Below are positions 32,898 to 43,130 of a stretch of 64,000 nt of DNA, in pieces. The DNA lies in NCBI GenBank assembly GCA_963742875.1, contig CAVUNO010000026.1, positions 372,001 through 436,000 of the forward strand, given 5' to 3'. Positions within the stretch are counted from its first letter, which is position 1. Every line of letters starts with the position of its first letter. The notes beneath the pieces were generated by a model that made no database searches, was not told the origin of the DNA, and saw only the letters and a list, made by a program, of their open reading frames with translations. The translations under genes were made by a program, and so were the position numbers. The stretch comes from Bog-532 sp963742875. GTDB lineage: Bacteria; Actinomycetota; Actinomycetes; Streptosporangiales; Streptosporangiaceae.

Positions 32898-35629
32898 CCG
32901 GCATCCCCGGCGGCGCGGCGGTCCGCCGCAGCACCGCTTTGCGGATCCCGGCGGCCACCACGACCGGCAGGGCCACGACGGTGCAGATCAGCCACTGCGG
33001 GACGCCGAGCGTGGCGGTCTTCATCCCGGTGTGGAAGATGCCCAGGACGGTGCACAGGACCAGCAGGACGAAGGACACGGCGGTCGTGCGAGCGAAGGTC
33101 CTGTCCGAGAAGGTGCCGGCGGAGAACACCGACTCCCGGTCGTCTTTCGACTCGATGGAGAAGAACAGCAGGAACAGCGCGAACGTGACCATGCCCATGG
33201 TCCGGGCGACGGCGAGCCCGTGCACCTGGTCCGCCCCGCTGACCAGGCCGAGGGTACCGACCGCCATCAGCAGGCCGGCGAAGGCGAGCCAGGCGAGGAT
33301 CCCGCGGGTCAGGATCGGCCGGCCCGGCGGCCGCGGCGGGCGTTCCATCAGCCCACCGGCAGGTTTGCTGTACCCGAGCCCGACCGACTGGATGGACAGC
33401 ATGGTGAAGCTCACCCACACCGTCTGCAGCGGAAGCAGCGGTATGCCCCCGGCGATGCTGAAAATGCTGGCGCCGAGAAACGTGGCGATGTAGCCGAACA
33501 GGCCGGCCATCTGGAACCGGATGTACCGGGTCAGGTTGTCATACAGCCCGCGGCCCAGTTCGACGGCCCTGACAATGGTGGAGAAGTTGTCGTCGGTCAG
33601 GATCATCACCGCGGCTTCCCGGGTCACCTCGGTGCCGGTGCCCACCGCGATCCCGATGTCGGCCTTCTTCACCGCCGGCGCGTCGTTGACGCCGTCCCCG
33701 GTCATCGCGACGACCTGGCCCTGCTTCCTGAGCACGTCGACCAGGCGGACCTTGTGCCCGGGGCTGACCCGGGCGATCACGCCGATGCCGTCGACCTTGC
33801 TCAGTGCCTCCTCGTCACTCATCGCGCCGAACTCGGCGCCGGTCAGGACCGCCCCGTCGATGCCCAGCTGGCCGGCGACCGCGGCGGCGGTGACCGCGTA
33901 ATCGCCGGTGATCATCCGGACCCGGATGCCGGCCTTGGTCGCCGTCGCGATCGATGCCCTGGCGGCGGGGCGGGGCGGGCCGACGATGCCGGTCAGCGCG
34001 AGCAGCTCCAGACCGGTGACCAGCGGGAGCAGGCCGGCGCCGGGGCCGAAGGCCGCCGGGTCGAAGTCCTTGCGCGCGGTGGCGATCACCCGCAGGCCCT
34101 GCTCCCCTAGCCGCTGGTTCCCGGCCAGGTACCGCCGCCGGAATGCGCCGTCGGCTGGCGCCGGGCCGGCGCCGGCGTCGGCGACCGTGGCGGCCCGGGC
34201 CAGCAGCTGATCCGGTGCGCCCTGGACGAAGCACCGGATCACCTCCCGGCCCGACGCGTCTTTCATCGTGTGGAACGTGGCCATCAGCTTGCAGGCCGCG
34301 TCGAACGGCAGCTCGGCGACCCGCGGGTACCGGTCCCGGGTGGAGACCGCGTCGATGCCGCCCTTGGCGGCCAGCACAACCAGCGCGCCCTCGGTCGGGT
34401 CCCCGATCAGCTCGCCGTCCCTGACCACCGCGTCCGAGGCCAGCACCATCGGCAGCAGGAACTCATCCAGGCCGATGTCCGCCTCCCCGGCGACCCGGGT
34501 GATGTGACCGCTTGTCGAGTAGCCCTTCCCCTCGACCGCATACCGGCGGCCCGCGGCCACCATCTGGACCGCGGTCATCTGGTTCAGCGTCAGCGTGCCG
34601 GTCTTGTCCGAGTTGATCGCCGAGGTGGAGCCGAGCGTCTCGGTCGATGCCAGCCGCTTCATGATCGCGCCGGCCCTGGCGAGCTGCTCCGTCCCCCGGC
34701 CAGGATGGTCGTCACCACCGTCGGCAGCCCCACCGGGATCGCGGCGATGGCGAACGCGACGGCGGCGTCGAAGACCGCGAGGAACGTCTCGCCCCGGGCC
34801 AGGTTCAGCGCCATCGACACGACCAGCGCGATGCCCGCGATCACCAGGATCTGCTCCTCGAGCCGGTCCATCTGGCGGGCGAGCGGGGTCGTGACGTCCT
34901 GCTCTTCGGCCAGCATCCCGGAGATGTGGCCGACCTCGGTGGCCATCCCGGTCGCGGTGACCACGAACTCGCCCGCGCCGCGGGTGACGCTGGTGTTCAT
35001 GTCCACCATGCCGGCCCGGTCGCCAAGCGGCGTGCCAGCGCCCGCCACAGGCTCGGTGCCCCTGGCGACGGGCAGGCTCTCCCCGGTCAGCACGGACTCA
35101 TCGACCCCCAGCGTGGCCGCCGTCAGCAGCCGCCCGTCCGCCGGGACGACATCGCCCGCCTCGATCGCGACGATGTCACCCGGCGCCAGCTGCCCGGCCG
35201 GGATCCCGCCAGCTGGCCGTCCCGCCTCACCCTGGCCTGGATGATCGTCATCTTCTGCAGGGCGGCGACGGACGCGGCGGCCTGGCCCTCCTGCCGCAGG
35301 TTCATAACCGCGTTGAACAGCGTCAGCAGGATCAGCAGGACGCCCGTGCCGAGCTGCTTGAGCGGGTAGATGCTGCCGATGCCCGCCGCGAGCAGCCCGA
35401 TCTGCATCGGGTCGTTGTACTGGCGGACGAACGCGTGCCAGCGCGGCTCTGCCTTCCCGGTGGCGAGCTTGTTGGGGCCGTACCGCTGCGCCCGCGCGGC
35501 CGCCTCAGCCGAACTGAGACCGCGCCGCCCGTCTACCCCTTCGGAGCGGAGGACCTGGTCGGCGCTGAGCGTGTGCCACGCGAGCTCGCCGGTCGCTGGT
35601 GGCTGTCCCGATCTCGGTGTATCCGTCAC
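32887..35629 (-). pseudogene. P-type cation-transport ATPase, two frameshifts
   Basis: About 910 residues over three frames. N-terminal part (35629 to ~35205): LAWHTLSADQVLRSEGVDGR, RYGPNKLATGKAEPRWHAFV. Middle (to ~34690): GDVVPADGRLL, VLTGESLPVARG, FAIAAIPVGLPTVVTTILA. C-terminal part: phosphorylation motif INSDKTGTLTLNQM, then VAMTGDGVNDAPAVKKADIG and several C-terminal helices. This is a full-length PII/CtpF-like cation pump interrupted only by single-base shifts near 35205 and near 34690 (in a G run). Conservation of all motifs suggests recent decay or sequencing error. It overlaps the convergent BON gene by 11 bases. Confidence 0.8.
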
Positions 35630-35788
35630 CCCGACGTCATGTCGATTCCTTCTTGCCTAGCAGCCGCTGGTAGCCATGCGGGGAAGCTCTCAGCATCGAG
35701 CGGGAACAACCCTTTCCGGGTCGATCCCGGCAAAGATCCGAGTCGGCGTGGCGGCAGACGGCGTCGCGCCAGTTTACGGGCCCGCTCA

Positions 35789-35992
35789 TCAGCGGGCGAT
35801 GCGCAGGGCCAGCCGCGGGGGGCAGCCGAGCTGCACCAGCCGGGCGACCTGGTGCCAGTCAAGGTGGTTGGCGTTGACCTCGGCCAGCGGTCCGGGGATG
35901 CCTAGCCCAGTGAGCCGTGCCACCCGCCAGTTGTGCACGAGCAGCCTTTCGTCGCCGGTGGCCTCGTGGGCCGGGCTCGGATGCGGCGTCAT
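35789..35992 (-). CDS. Small conserved-type hypothetical protein
   Basis: 67 residues from ATG at 35992: ATGDERLLVHNWRVARLTGL, GIPGPLAEVNANHLDWHQVA, RLVQLGCPPRLALRIAR. I have seen similar small proteins in actinobacterial stress clusters, but no function is known to me. It lies directly downstream of promoter element P2, which matches that of the catabolic operon, so it may belong to the same regulon. The gene is intact. Confidence 0.65.
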   Translation of the reverse strand: MTPHPSPAHEATGDERLLVHNWRVARLTGLGIPGPLAEVNANHLDWHQVARLVQLGCPPRLALRIAR

Positions 35993-36028
35993 GATCGGCC
36001 CCCTTCACTCTCAATATTGAATCTATTG

Positions 36029-36072
36029 ATCAGTCTTGTAGTTTTTCATCAATTATGATTTCATCGTGTCAA
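36029..36072 (-). promoter_or_regulatory. Promoter/operator P2, matching P1
   Basis: Minus strand: GCGCTTGACA (TTGACA at 36067-36072) and TACAAGACTGAT (36029-36040), with an AT-rich centre. The two identical blocks are 43-44 bases apart in both promoters. P2 faces the 67-residue gene, whose ATG is 37 bases downstream. The divergent HdeD gene starts 60 bases to the right. Confidence 0.6.
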
Positions 36073-36134
36073 GCGCTGGCCTGGCGAGGCGAAGGGCTCC
36101 GGGTGACCAGGGCAGCGAAGCGAAAGGAACCGTC

Positions 36135-36695
36135 ATGCTCAAGTCACTGAGCACGTCCCTGATTGTGCGCGGCATCCTGGCCGTGATCGTCGGGATCATC
36201 GCGCTGGCCTGGCCCTCGGTCACGGTGCTGGCGCTGGTCATCTTGTTCGCCGTGTACGCGTTCATCGCCGCCGGCCTGCAGGCCGCGCGGGCGTTCAGCA
36301 GCCGCAACGCCGGGCCGGTGTTCGGGCACCTGCTGCTCGGGCTGGTCGACCTGGCCGCCGGGGTCGTCGCGCTGGCCTGGCCGGGGCCCACCGCGCTGGT
36401 CCTGGTGCTGATCGTGGGCGTCTGGGCGATCGTCGCCGGCCTGGTGGAGATCACCGCCGCCTTCGGTCACGGCGAGGCCGCCGGGACCCGGGCGCTGTTC
36501 ATCCTCGGCGGGCTGATCACCATCGCGTTCGGCGTGGTGCTGTGCGCCCGCCCCGGCATCGGCGCGGTCACCCTCGCGCTGCTGTTCGGCCTGTTCAGCC
36601 TCATCGCCGGGATCTGGATGCTGGTGCAGGGCATCGAGCTGCGCCGCACCGGCAAGACGCTGGACCCCGCCGCGCGGGAAAAGACCCCGGCCTAG
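36135..36695 (+). CDS. HdeD-family (DUF308) membrane protein
   Basis: 186 residues from ATG at 36135 with AAGGA upstream. Six hydrophobic helices in three repeat pairs: IVRGILAVIVGIIALAWPSV, LVILFAVYAFIAAGLQAARA, HLLLGLVDLAAGVVALAWPG, LVLIVGVWAIVAGLVEITAA, FILGGLITIAFGVVLCARPG and LALLFGLFSLIAGIWMLVQG. The AWPG/AxPG repeats are typical of HdeD proteins, which are acid- and stress-linked inner-membrane proteins of unknown mechanism. It is intact and oriented divergently from the 67-residue gene. Confidence 0.85.
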   Translation: MLKSLSTSLIVRGILAVIVGIIALAWPSVTVLALVILFAVYAFIAAGLQAARAFSSRNAGPVFGHLLLGLVDLAAGVVALAWPGPTALVLVLIVGVWAIVAGLVEITAAFGHGEAAGTRALFILGGLITIAFGVVLCARPGIGAVTLALLFGLFSLIAGIWMLVQGIELRRTGKTLDPAAREKTPA

Positions 36696-36745
36696 GGCGA
36701 GCCCGCCCACCAGCGTGGTTCACTGTCACTTAGTTGGAGGCAGGC

Positions 36746-37939
36746 GTGCTGAGGGTGAAGAAGCGGCGGTGGCTGCTCGCCGCCGCGGTACTCCCGCTGG
36801 TCCTCGCCGCGTGCACGAGCACGACCGGCCACCCGGGCGCCGGGACCGGCGCGACCGGCATGGTGGCCGGGTCCGGCCCCGCGGCACCTGGCGGCCTGAG
36901 GGCGGTCCGGCACGTGTGGGTGATCGAGCTGGAGAACCAGGGGTACGCGCAAAGCTTCGGCACCCCGTCCGCCGACCCGTACCTGGCCAGCACGCTGCCG
37001 CGGACGGGGGCCCTGCTGGAGAACTACTACGCCATCGGCCACAGCAGCGCGGACAACTACATCGCGCAGGTCTCCGGGCAGGCCCCGGACATCGCCACCC
37101 AGATCGACTGCCCGGTCTGGACACCTTTCCCCGGCCAGGTCATCGCCGGGCCGTACCACCAGGTCCTCGGCGAGGGCTGCGTCTACCCGGAGGCGGTCCC
37201 GACGCTGGGCAACCAGCTGTCCGCCGCCGGGCGCAGCTGGGCGGCCTACCTGCAGGACATGGGCAACGACCCGGGCCGGGACCACACGGTCGCCACGGCG
37301 CGGGGGCCCGCTTGCGGCCACCCCGCCACCTGGGCCATCGACCACACCCAGAAGGCCGCAAAAGGCGACCAGTACGCCGCCCGCCACGACGGGTTCACCT
37401 TCTTCCGGTCGGTCACCGCCAACCAGGCCTTCTGCGCCGCGCACATCCTGTCGTTCCGGCCGCTGCCGGGCGACCTGGCCCGGGCCGCCGCCACCCCGGC
37501 GTTCTCCTTCATCGCGCCGGACCTGTGCAACGACGGCCACGATGCGCCGTGCGTCACCGGCGCCCCCGGCGGGCTCGCGCAAGCCGACGCGTTCCTGGCG
37601 CAGTGGGTGCCCAAGATCATGGCCGCGCCCGCCTACCGGGACGGCGGCCTCATCGTGATCACCTTCGACGAGGGCAGCGACGCCGCCGCCTGCTGCGGCG
37701 AGACCTCCGGCATCAGCCCGTCCCACCCGAACGTGCCCCTGCCCGGGAAGACCGGGCCCGGCGGCGGCCGCATCGGCGCAGTCCTGCTGTCCCCGCTGAT
37801 CAGGCCGGGCACCGTCAGCACCGTCGCCTACAACCACTACTCGCTGCTGCGCTCGATCGAGGACATCTTCGGCCTGCCGCACCTCGGCGACGCAGCCATG
37901 CCGCAGGTCAGGTCCTTCGGCCCGGACGTATTCGGCTAA
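36746..37939 (+). CDS. Secreted phosphoesterase/acid phosphatase-like lipoprotein
   Basis: 397 residues from GTG at 36746 (GGAGG six bases upstream). The N terminus KKRRWLLAAAVLPLVLAAC is a lipoprotein signal with the lipobox LAAC, so the mature protein would be membrane-anchored outside the cell. The phosphoesterase fold follows: VWVIELENQGYAQSFG, IGHSSADNYIAQVSGQAPD (the conserved SxxNY site), GLIVITFDEGSDAA and HYSLLRSIEDIFGLPHLGD. The family includes phospholipase C and AcpA-type acid phosphatases. Four cysteines near GLCNDGH/CCGE may form disulfides. It is intact. Confidence 0.85.
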   Translation: MLRVKKRRWLLAAAVLPLVLAACTSTTGHPGAGTGATGMVAGSGPAAPGGLRAVRHVWVIELENQGYAQSFGTPSADPYLASTLPRTGALLENYYAIGHSSADNYIAQVSGQAPDIATQIDCPVWTPFPGQVIAGPYHQVLGEGCVYPEAVPTLGNQLSAAGRSWAAYLQDMGNDPGRDHTVATARGPACGHPATWAIDHTQKAAKGDQYAARHDGFTFFRSVTANQAFCAAHILSFRPLPGDLARAAATPAFSFIAPDLCNDGHDAPCVTGAPGGLAQADAFLAQWVPKIMAAPAYRDGGLIVITFDEGSDAAACCGETSGISPSHPNVPLPGKTGPGGGRIGAVLLSPLIRPGTVSTVAYNHYSLLRSIEDIFGLPHLGDAAMPQVRSFGPDVFG

Positions 37940-37957
37940 GGAAAGGGAGGTCTTGAA

Positions 37958-38350
37958 ATGCTTCCGTTGTCAGACGGCCTTCCCGCCCGGCGGTTCCCGG
38001 TCGTCAACATCTTGCTGATCGTGGCCAACTTCGCCGTGTTCATCTTGTACGAGCTGCCGAACATGAACTCAGCTGTGTACCACGCCTCGTTCTCCCCGTG
38101 CACCGTCGACAACGCCTGCCGGGGCCAGAGCCGTGCGGAGTGAGCTGGATCACCGCCATGTTCCTGCACGGCGGCTGGGACCGCATCCCGGGCAACATGC
38201 TGTTCCTGGCGATCTTCGCCAAGAACGTCGAGGACGCCTTCGGGCCGCTTCTGTACCTCGGCTTCTACTTCGCCGCGATGATGCTGCAGACCGCGATGAT
38301 GCTGCTGTTCGGCACGGCCGCTGAGGCGCGGGTGCCGGAGCTGGGCGGAA
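37958..38350 (+). pseudogene. Rhomboid-family protease, 5' remnant
   Basis: ATG at 37958 (GGGAGG upstream): LPLSDGLPARRFPVVNILLI, then VANFAVFILYELPNMNSAVY. A frameshift near 38115 leads to VSWITAMFLHGGWDRIPGNM LFLAIFAKNVEDAFG, the helix with the HGGW(x)HxxxNM signature of rhomboid proteases. The sequence ends near TAAEARVPELGG, before the catalytic GxSG and second His. It is therefore both frameshifted and 3'-truncated. Confidence 0.75.
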
Positions 38351-38388
38351 ATGCGTATCGGCCTCGTATCGGGGTAAGATCAAAATTG

Positions 38389-38414
38389 TTATAATGTATC
38401 AGCACTGATTATAA
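38389..38414. promoter_or_regulatory. AT-rich palindromic operator before TetR gene
   Basis: TTATAAT (38389-38395) and ATTATAA (38408-38414) form a perfect 7-bp inverted repeat, with inner ATCAG/CTGAT arms. The left arm includes TATAAT, a consensus -10. The site is 110 bases before the TetR start and is probably its autoregulatory operator. Confidence 0.5.
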
Positions 38415-38524
38415 GGCCCATCTAGATGAACGCTGAGTACCGCCTGGCAGTGGCGGCCGCGGGCTGGCCGTGACCAGGAACCGTGGCCGCTAATGTGCTA
38501 GGTGGAACGGCGGGAGGAGCAGTG

Positions 38525-39180
38525 ATGGCAGAGGCGGCATCGGCAGCCGACACGCCGAGGGTGTCGCGGCTGGACCGGCGTAAGGCCCGCACCCGGCAGG
38601 CGCTCATCGACGCCGCGGTGCGGCTGATCGCCGAGGGCCGCGGGGACCGGGCGAGCATCGCCGAGATCACCGAGGAGGCCGACATCGGCTTCGGGTCGTT
38701 CTACAACCACTTCGACAGCAAGGAGCAACTGTTCCAGACCGCCTCCGAAGAGGTCTGGAACGCTGGGGGCAGATGATCGACCGCGCCAGCACCGGCATCA
38801 CCGACCCGGCCGAGCTGTTCGCCGTCGGCACGCGGATCTCCGGGCGGCTCGGCTGGACCCACCCCGACATCGCCGGGTTCCTCACCGGCGCCGGCCTGGA
38901 CGCCCTGGACATCCCCACCGGCCTGGCACCGCGCGCCCTGCGCGACATCCAGGCCGGGCAGGCCACGGGCCGGTTCACCGTTCCCGATCCGGAGATCGCG
39001 CTCAGCGCCGTGGCCGGCGGCCTGCTCGGGCTGCTGCGGATGTGCCAGCGGCACCCGGAACGCATCACGGAGGCCTCCGTCGACCAGCTCGCCGAGGCCG
39101 AGCTGCGCCTGCTCGGCGTCCCCGCACCCGAAGCCGCCCGCCTCACCGCCCTCCCCCTCCCGGACACCGGCACGTGGTAA
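38525..39180 (+). pseudogene. TetR-family regulator, one frameshift
   Basis: ATG at 38525 with GGGAGGAG upstream. HTH part: RKARTRQALIDAAVRLIAEG, ASIAEITEEADIGFGSFYNH FDSKEQLF. Near 38755 one base is missing (EEV...W) and the ligand domain continues in the next frame: MIDRASTGITDPAELFAVGT, IALSAVAGGLLGLLRMCQRH. The protein would be about 218 residues if repaired. The frameshift may be a sequencing error. Confidence 0.75.
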
Positions 39181-39309
39181 CAGTCGCCACGATGCTGCCG
39201 GCCGCGTCCCGTCAGCACCCCCGGGTCGCCGCGCCGAGCGCAGGCCCGAGGGATACCAGGCGCGGAGACGTACCTTGGCCTGCACCCGACCTAGCGTCGT
39301 GATTCGTCC

Positions 39310-40319
39310 ATGCTCCCCACGCCCGCGATGAACCCGTCCAGGCCACAGCTGTCACGTTATGGCTGGCGGCCCGCCGATCCGCCGCGCCGGCCCGTGCTGT
39401 TCATCAACCCGAGGTCGGGTGACGGCAAGGCCGCACGCGCCGGGGTGGCCGAGCGGGCGCGCGCAAAGGGGATCGAGGCCGTCATCCTCGCCCGGGCCAG
39501 GACCTGGCCGCGCTGGCCCGCGAGGCCGTGACGGCCGGCGCGGACGCGCTCGGGATGGCCGGCGGCGACGGGTCGCTGGCGGTCGTAGCTGCGGCGGCGG
39601 CCGCGCACGGGATCCCGTTTGTGTGCGTTCCGGCCGGGACGCGCAACCACTTCGCGCTCGACGTGGGCGTGGACCGGCACGACCTGGCCGGCGCCCTGGA
39701 CGCGTTCACCGGCGGGGTCGAGCGCCAGATCGACACGGCAGAGGTGAACGGCCGCTTGTTTCTCAACAACGTCTCGCTTGGCATCTACGGCGAGGCGGTC
39801 CGCAGCCCGGCCTATCGCGACGCCAAGACGCGTACCCTCCTGGAGATCGCGGCTGAGGTGATGGGACCGAGCGCAGAGGCGCCCGCGATGTGCCTGGTCG
39901 ACGACCAGGGGCGCGAGCACCATCATCTCGCCGTCGTGCTCGTGTCGAACAACCCCTACGCGCTCGATCGCCCGCTGATCGGAGGCACCCGTCCGGCGAT
40001 GGACAGCGGCCAGCTCGGCATCGTCGTCCTCGACGCACCCGGCGACAGCCCGCACTCTCCAGGGCAAGCCTGGACCGCGCCGCGGCTGGAGGTGAATGCC
40101 CCGGCACCGGTGCACGCCGGGGCCGACGGCGAGTCGGTGGACCTCAGCCCGCCGCTGCGGTTCGCTATCCGGCCGGTGGTGCTGCGGGTCCCGATCTGCT
40201 CGCGCCACCCGGGCGCCTCACCCTCAGCGCGTCTCCACCTCCCGGGCTACCCACCGGCAGCGCCAACGGCCTCCGACCTGGGCACGCGCAGGTTGACCCT
40301 GCACGAAACGACCTTCTAA
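39310..40319 (+). pseudogene. Diacylglycerol/lipid kinase family protein, one frameshift
   Basis: N-terminal part: PVLFINPRSGDGKAARAGVA (the nucleotide-binding NPxSG motif). A frameshift near 39500 in a G/C run leads to DALGMAGGDGSLAVVAAAAA (GGDGS catalytic loop), VPAGTRNHFALDVGVD, FLNNVSLGIYGEAV. Together the two frames give the complete DAGK-catalytic fold of about 335 residues. These enzymes phosphorylate diacylglycerol, sphingoid or similar lipids with ATP. The decay is minimal and may be a base-calling error. Confidence 0.75.
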
Positions 40320-40632
40320 GCCCTGAATATCCCTGGTGAGATGCCGTTCTGGGCGGAAAATCGGGGGTGGTCGCTGTCCGCTGACGCCGACTGGTGCAGG
40401 CAAGATTCTGCCGCTTCCGCGTCGGACGCAGGGGTGCTCGAGGCACTGCGGCCCACCTGCCGGGCAACCCTGCCCTGTCACCCGGCCCACGCCACCGCTC
40501 AGGCCAGGGCTCGCTTCCGCGCGCCTGCCGGGGACCCAGTTATCGGGTCAGTAGCAGGGCGGCTCGACACCGGTCGTCAGTTCAGCTCGCTGGCCTGGAT
40601 GGTCGGATGGGGGTCGGCGTTGGGCGACAGGG
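40320..40632. other. No supported gene
   Basis: About 310 bases between two convergent genes. I see no coding sequence and no strong terminator hairpin. Confidence 0.5.
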
Positions 40633-41793
40633 TTACCCGTACTTGTCTGCTGGCTCGGCCGCAGGCGCGGGGGATTCCTGGGGCTGGTCCGGGGCGGTGG
40701 CCTGCCAGACCTCCTTGACCAGCACCTGCAGCGCGCCGGCCGTCGGGATGGCCAGCAGCGCCGCGACGAAACCACCGGATATGCCGCCGATCACGCTGCC
40801 GATCGAGGCGCCGACCAGCACCGCGATGAATACGAGCAGCGGGCTGATCCGCACCGTCTTGCTCATGACCACCGGGTTCAGGACATGGTTCTCGATCTGG
40901 GTGTAGACGGCGAAGACGACCGCGGTGACGATGCCCGCGGTGAGGCCCCGGGCGATGAACGCGAACAGGACGGTGGGGACGCCGGCCAGGGCCCCGCCGA
41001 CCATCGGGAGGAAGTCCACCAGGGCCACCCACAGCCCCCACAGCAGCGGGAACGGCACGCCGAGGATCAGCAGCGTCACGAACACCACGAGCCCGGCGAT
41101 GAGCGAGGTCAGCAGGTCGCCGAACATGTACCCGGTGACCCTCTGGCTGACGTCGGCCGCAACCCTGGTGACCGTGGCCCTGCGGCCCGGGGTCATCTGG
41201 CCGAGCGTCCAGCTCCACATCTTCGGGCCCTCGAGCAACAGGAGCAGGACCAGGACGAAGAGCGCGAACAGCTCGATCATCAGGGAGACCGCGCCCTTGC
41301 CGACGCTCAGCGCCGGCTTGCTGAGCGACTGGGCGTAACCGACCAGCTTGGGCGCGTTCCGCTGCACCCAGCTCTGGACGTGGTACTTGGCCACGAGGTG
41401 GCCGATCCAGCCCCTGCCGTGCTGCGCGCTGACGACGTAGCTGGGCAGCCGGTCCGCCAGGTGGGTGATCCCGTTCACCAGCGGGTAGCCGAACGCCGCG
41501 GCCAGGCCGATGAAGACCAGCGCGGCCCAGAGCGTGACGATCGTCACGGCGAGGCCCCGGCGCGGGACCCGCCGCTGCACTTTGGCCACGGCCGGGTTGA
41601 GCAGTATCGCGGCGAACCCCGCCACGAGCATCAGCAGCACGATGTCCCGCAGCAGGTACATCAGCTTGCCGGCCAGGTAGGTAGCGACGACCACCCCGAC
41701 CGTGACCAGGATAGTCCGGAGCGGGATGTGGCGCCGGTCGGCGGCCTCGAACAGGCGCGCTAGCCGGCCTCGCGGCGGCTGCTCATAGCTCAT
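40633..41793 (-). CDS. AI-2E family (PerM/UPF0118) transporter
   Basis: 386 residues from ATG at 41793. Eight-helix PerM fold: VGVVVATYLAGKLMYLLRDI, VLLMLVAGFAAILLNPAVAK, LAVTIVTLWAALVFIGLAAA, then the conserved VGKGAVSLMIELFALFVLVL, LTSLIAGLVVFVTLLILGVP, DFLPMVGGALAGVPTVLFAF, and QIENHVLNPVVMSKTVRISP (the family signature). The family exports or carries small signals or ions; the substrate of actinobacterial members is unknown. The gene is intact. Confidence 0.85.
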   Translation of the reverse strand: MSYEQPPRGRLARLFEAADRRHIPLRTILVTVGVVVATYLAGKLMYLLRDIVLLMLVAGFAAILLNPAVAKVQRRVPRRGLAVTIVTLWAALVFIGLAAAFGYPLVNGITHLADRLPSYVVSAQHGRGWIGHLVAKYHVQSWVQRNAPKLVGYAQSLSKPALSVGKGAVSLMIELFALFVLVLLLLLEGPKMWSWTLGQMTPGRRATVTRVAADVSQRVTGYMFGDLLTSLIAGLVVFVTLLILGVPFPLLWGLWVALVDFLPMVGGALAGVPTVLFAFIARGLTAGIVTAVVFAVYTQIENHVLNPVVMSKTVRISPLLVFIAVLVGASIGSVIGGISGGFVAALLAIPTAGALQVLVKEVWQATAPDQPQESPAPAAEPADKYG

Positions 41794-42105
41794 AGCTCAC
41801 CTGACCAGCACGCCAGGTCCCGCCGGAACTACGGAAACTGCATCTTGAGCCGCTCTTGGTGAACTCTAACCCCCGGATCCCGCTGTGATCGGGGCCTATG
41901 CAAGACACGCATGAGCTTCTCACCGAGCGCGGCCAGGTCACCACTCGATGTGGCCGATCGAGTGCTGATCGCGTGCGGCTACCCGGAGGGCCGCCATTGA
42001 CGCGGTGGCCGCGTGCTTTTGGCCCGGTGCGGGCACGACCGGCGGTAGGTAGCCGCCGAAGGCCGTGCACCAGGTCATCGATGGCGGGGGCCCCCGCCTG
42101 GCTGA
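41794..42105. other. No supported gene
   Basis: About 310 bases with no convincing coding; a 29-codon plus-strand reading at 41911 (SPLDVADRVLIACGYPEGRH) looks protein-like but is too short to support. Confidence 0.4.
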
Positions 42106-42404
42106 TCACGGCTGCTCCGGCACGATCAGCTCGCGGCCGTGGTAGAACCCCTCCTGCTCGCTCAGGACGTACGGAGCCATCGCCGCACGCCGGCGTGTTT
42201 CTCCCACGATGCCCGCCATTCATCACATGCCTCCCGGGAGACCCACGACGACACGGCGATGATCTCCTGCTCGTCGTCAGACCAGTATGCGTACGCGTGC
42301 AGCATGCCGTCGGGATGACGCTCGGGCCGCCAGAGCCGCTCAAAATCAGCCAGCGTACCTGGCTTGATCCGGCGCGTTGTCATCCAGACAAACGTCTCCT
42401 CCAT
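42106..42404 (-). pseudogene. ABM/dimeric alpha-beta barrel small protein, frameshifted
   Basis: ATG at 42404: EETFVWMTTRRIKPGTLADF, ERLWRPERHPDGMLHAYAYW and SDDEQEIIAVSSW fit the antibiotic-biosynthesis-monooxygenase-like fold. Near 42170 the frame shifts, and the C terminus APYVLSEQEGFYHGRELIVP ends at TGA 42106-42108. As read, the main frame ends early. Repaired, the protein would be about 98 residues. The function is unknown; some relatives are quinol oxidases or heme-degrading. Confidence 0.6.
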
Positions 42405-42639
42405 CGCGGCCTCCCCAGACCGGCGCGGGGATGGCCGCCGCCGACCCGGCCGACGGCAACCCTGGGATGTCTTACCGATTATTCCTCGTGCCAGGTCAGC
42501 AAGGCAGGGGCGGATCAGGACGCGGCCGTCACGCGGCCAAGAGCGGCAGCTGCGAAAGCTGCCGACCTGGACTAACGCGGATTTCCACGCAGGAGGTTGG
42601 CGCAACCCTGCCGCCTGAATGCCGCGCCGGGGCTGGGAG

Positions 42640-43105
42640 TCGGGGGCCGGCGGCCGAAACTGGTAGGGAGCGGCGGTGTGCCGCAGCCGGTGCTCTCCGA
42701 CCTCCCCGATCCCGGCTCGCCGACAGGCGCGCCGGACGATATCCGATACTCCTTCGCGGTGCAGCGGCCCGGCCGGGGCGATTACTCGCACGAACACCTC
42801 GCGCCGCGTGATGGCCGCCCGCCCGCGCGTCAGGTACGCGACGATCGCCTGGCCGACATCGCGGGCAGCGGCAGCCGCTCGTCACGGCGGCCCTTGCCAT
42901 GCACGGTGATCTCCCCGGCCCGCCAGTCGATGTCCTCCAGTCTCAGCGCAGCCGCCACGCTGGCGCGCAGCCCGAGCCGCAGCAGCGTCACCAGCAGCGC
43001 GTAGTCGCGGCGCCCGGCCGGGCGGCGCCGGTCGCAGGAAGCCAGCAGCGCCCGCGCGTCTGCGCAGCTGATTCCCCTCGGCAGCGGTGAACGGCGGCGG
43101 CCGGT
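42640..43105 (-). pseudogene. Tyrosine recombinase fragment 2, decayed
   Basis: Reading minus: CADARALLASCDRRRPAGRR, ALLVTLLRLGLRASVAAALR LEDIDWRAGEITVHGKGRRD with the first catalytic Arg context (RLGLR), then in other frames EVFVRVIAPAGPLHREGVSD and IVRRACRRAGIGEVGEHRLRHTA, the Arg-His-containing HRLRHTA box. Two frameshifts and truncation at both ends. It lies immediately left of the second DUF2637 copy. It belongs to a different integrase subfamily from the one at 13-14 kb. Confidence 0.7.
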
Positions 43106-43130
43106 GACCGCCAGCGCGGCGCCGGCCAGG

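Noticed and set aside
33031..34110. Plus-strand 359-codon frame opposite the P-type ATPase
   Set aside because: Composition is His/Asp/Gly/Arg-rich shadow; the minus strand has DKTGT and GDGVNDAP.
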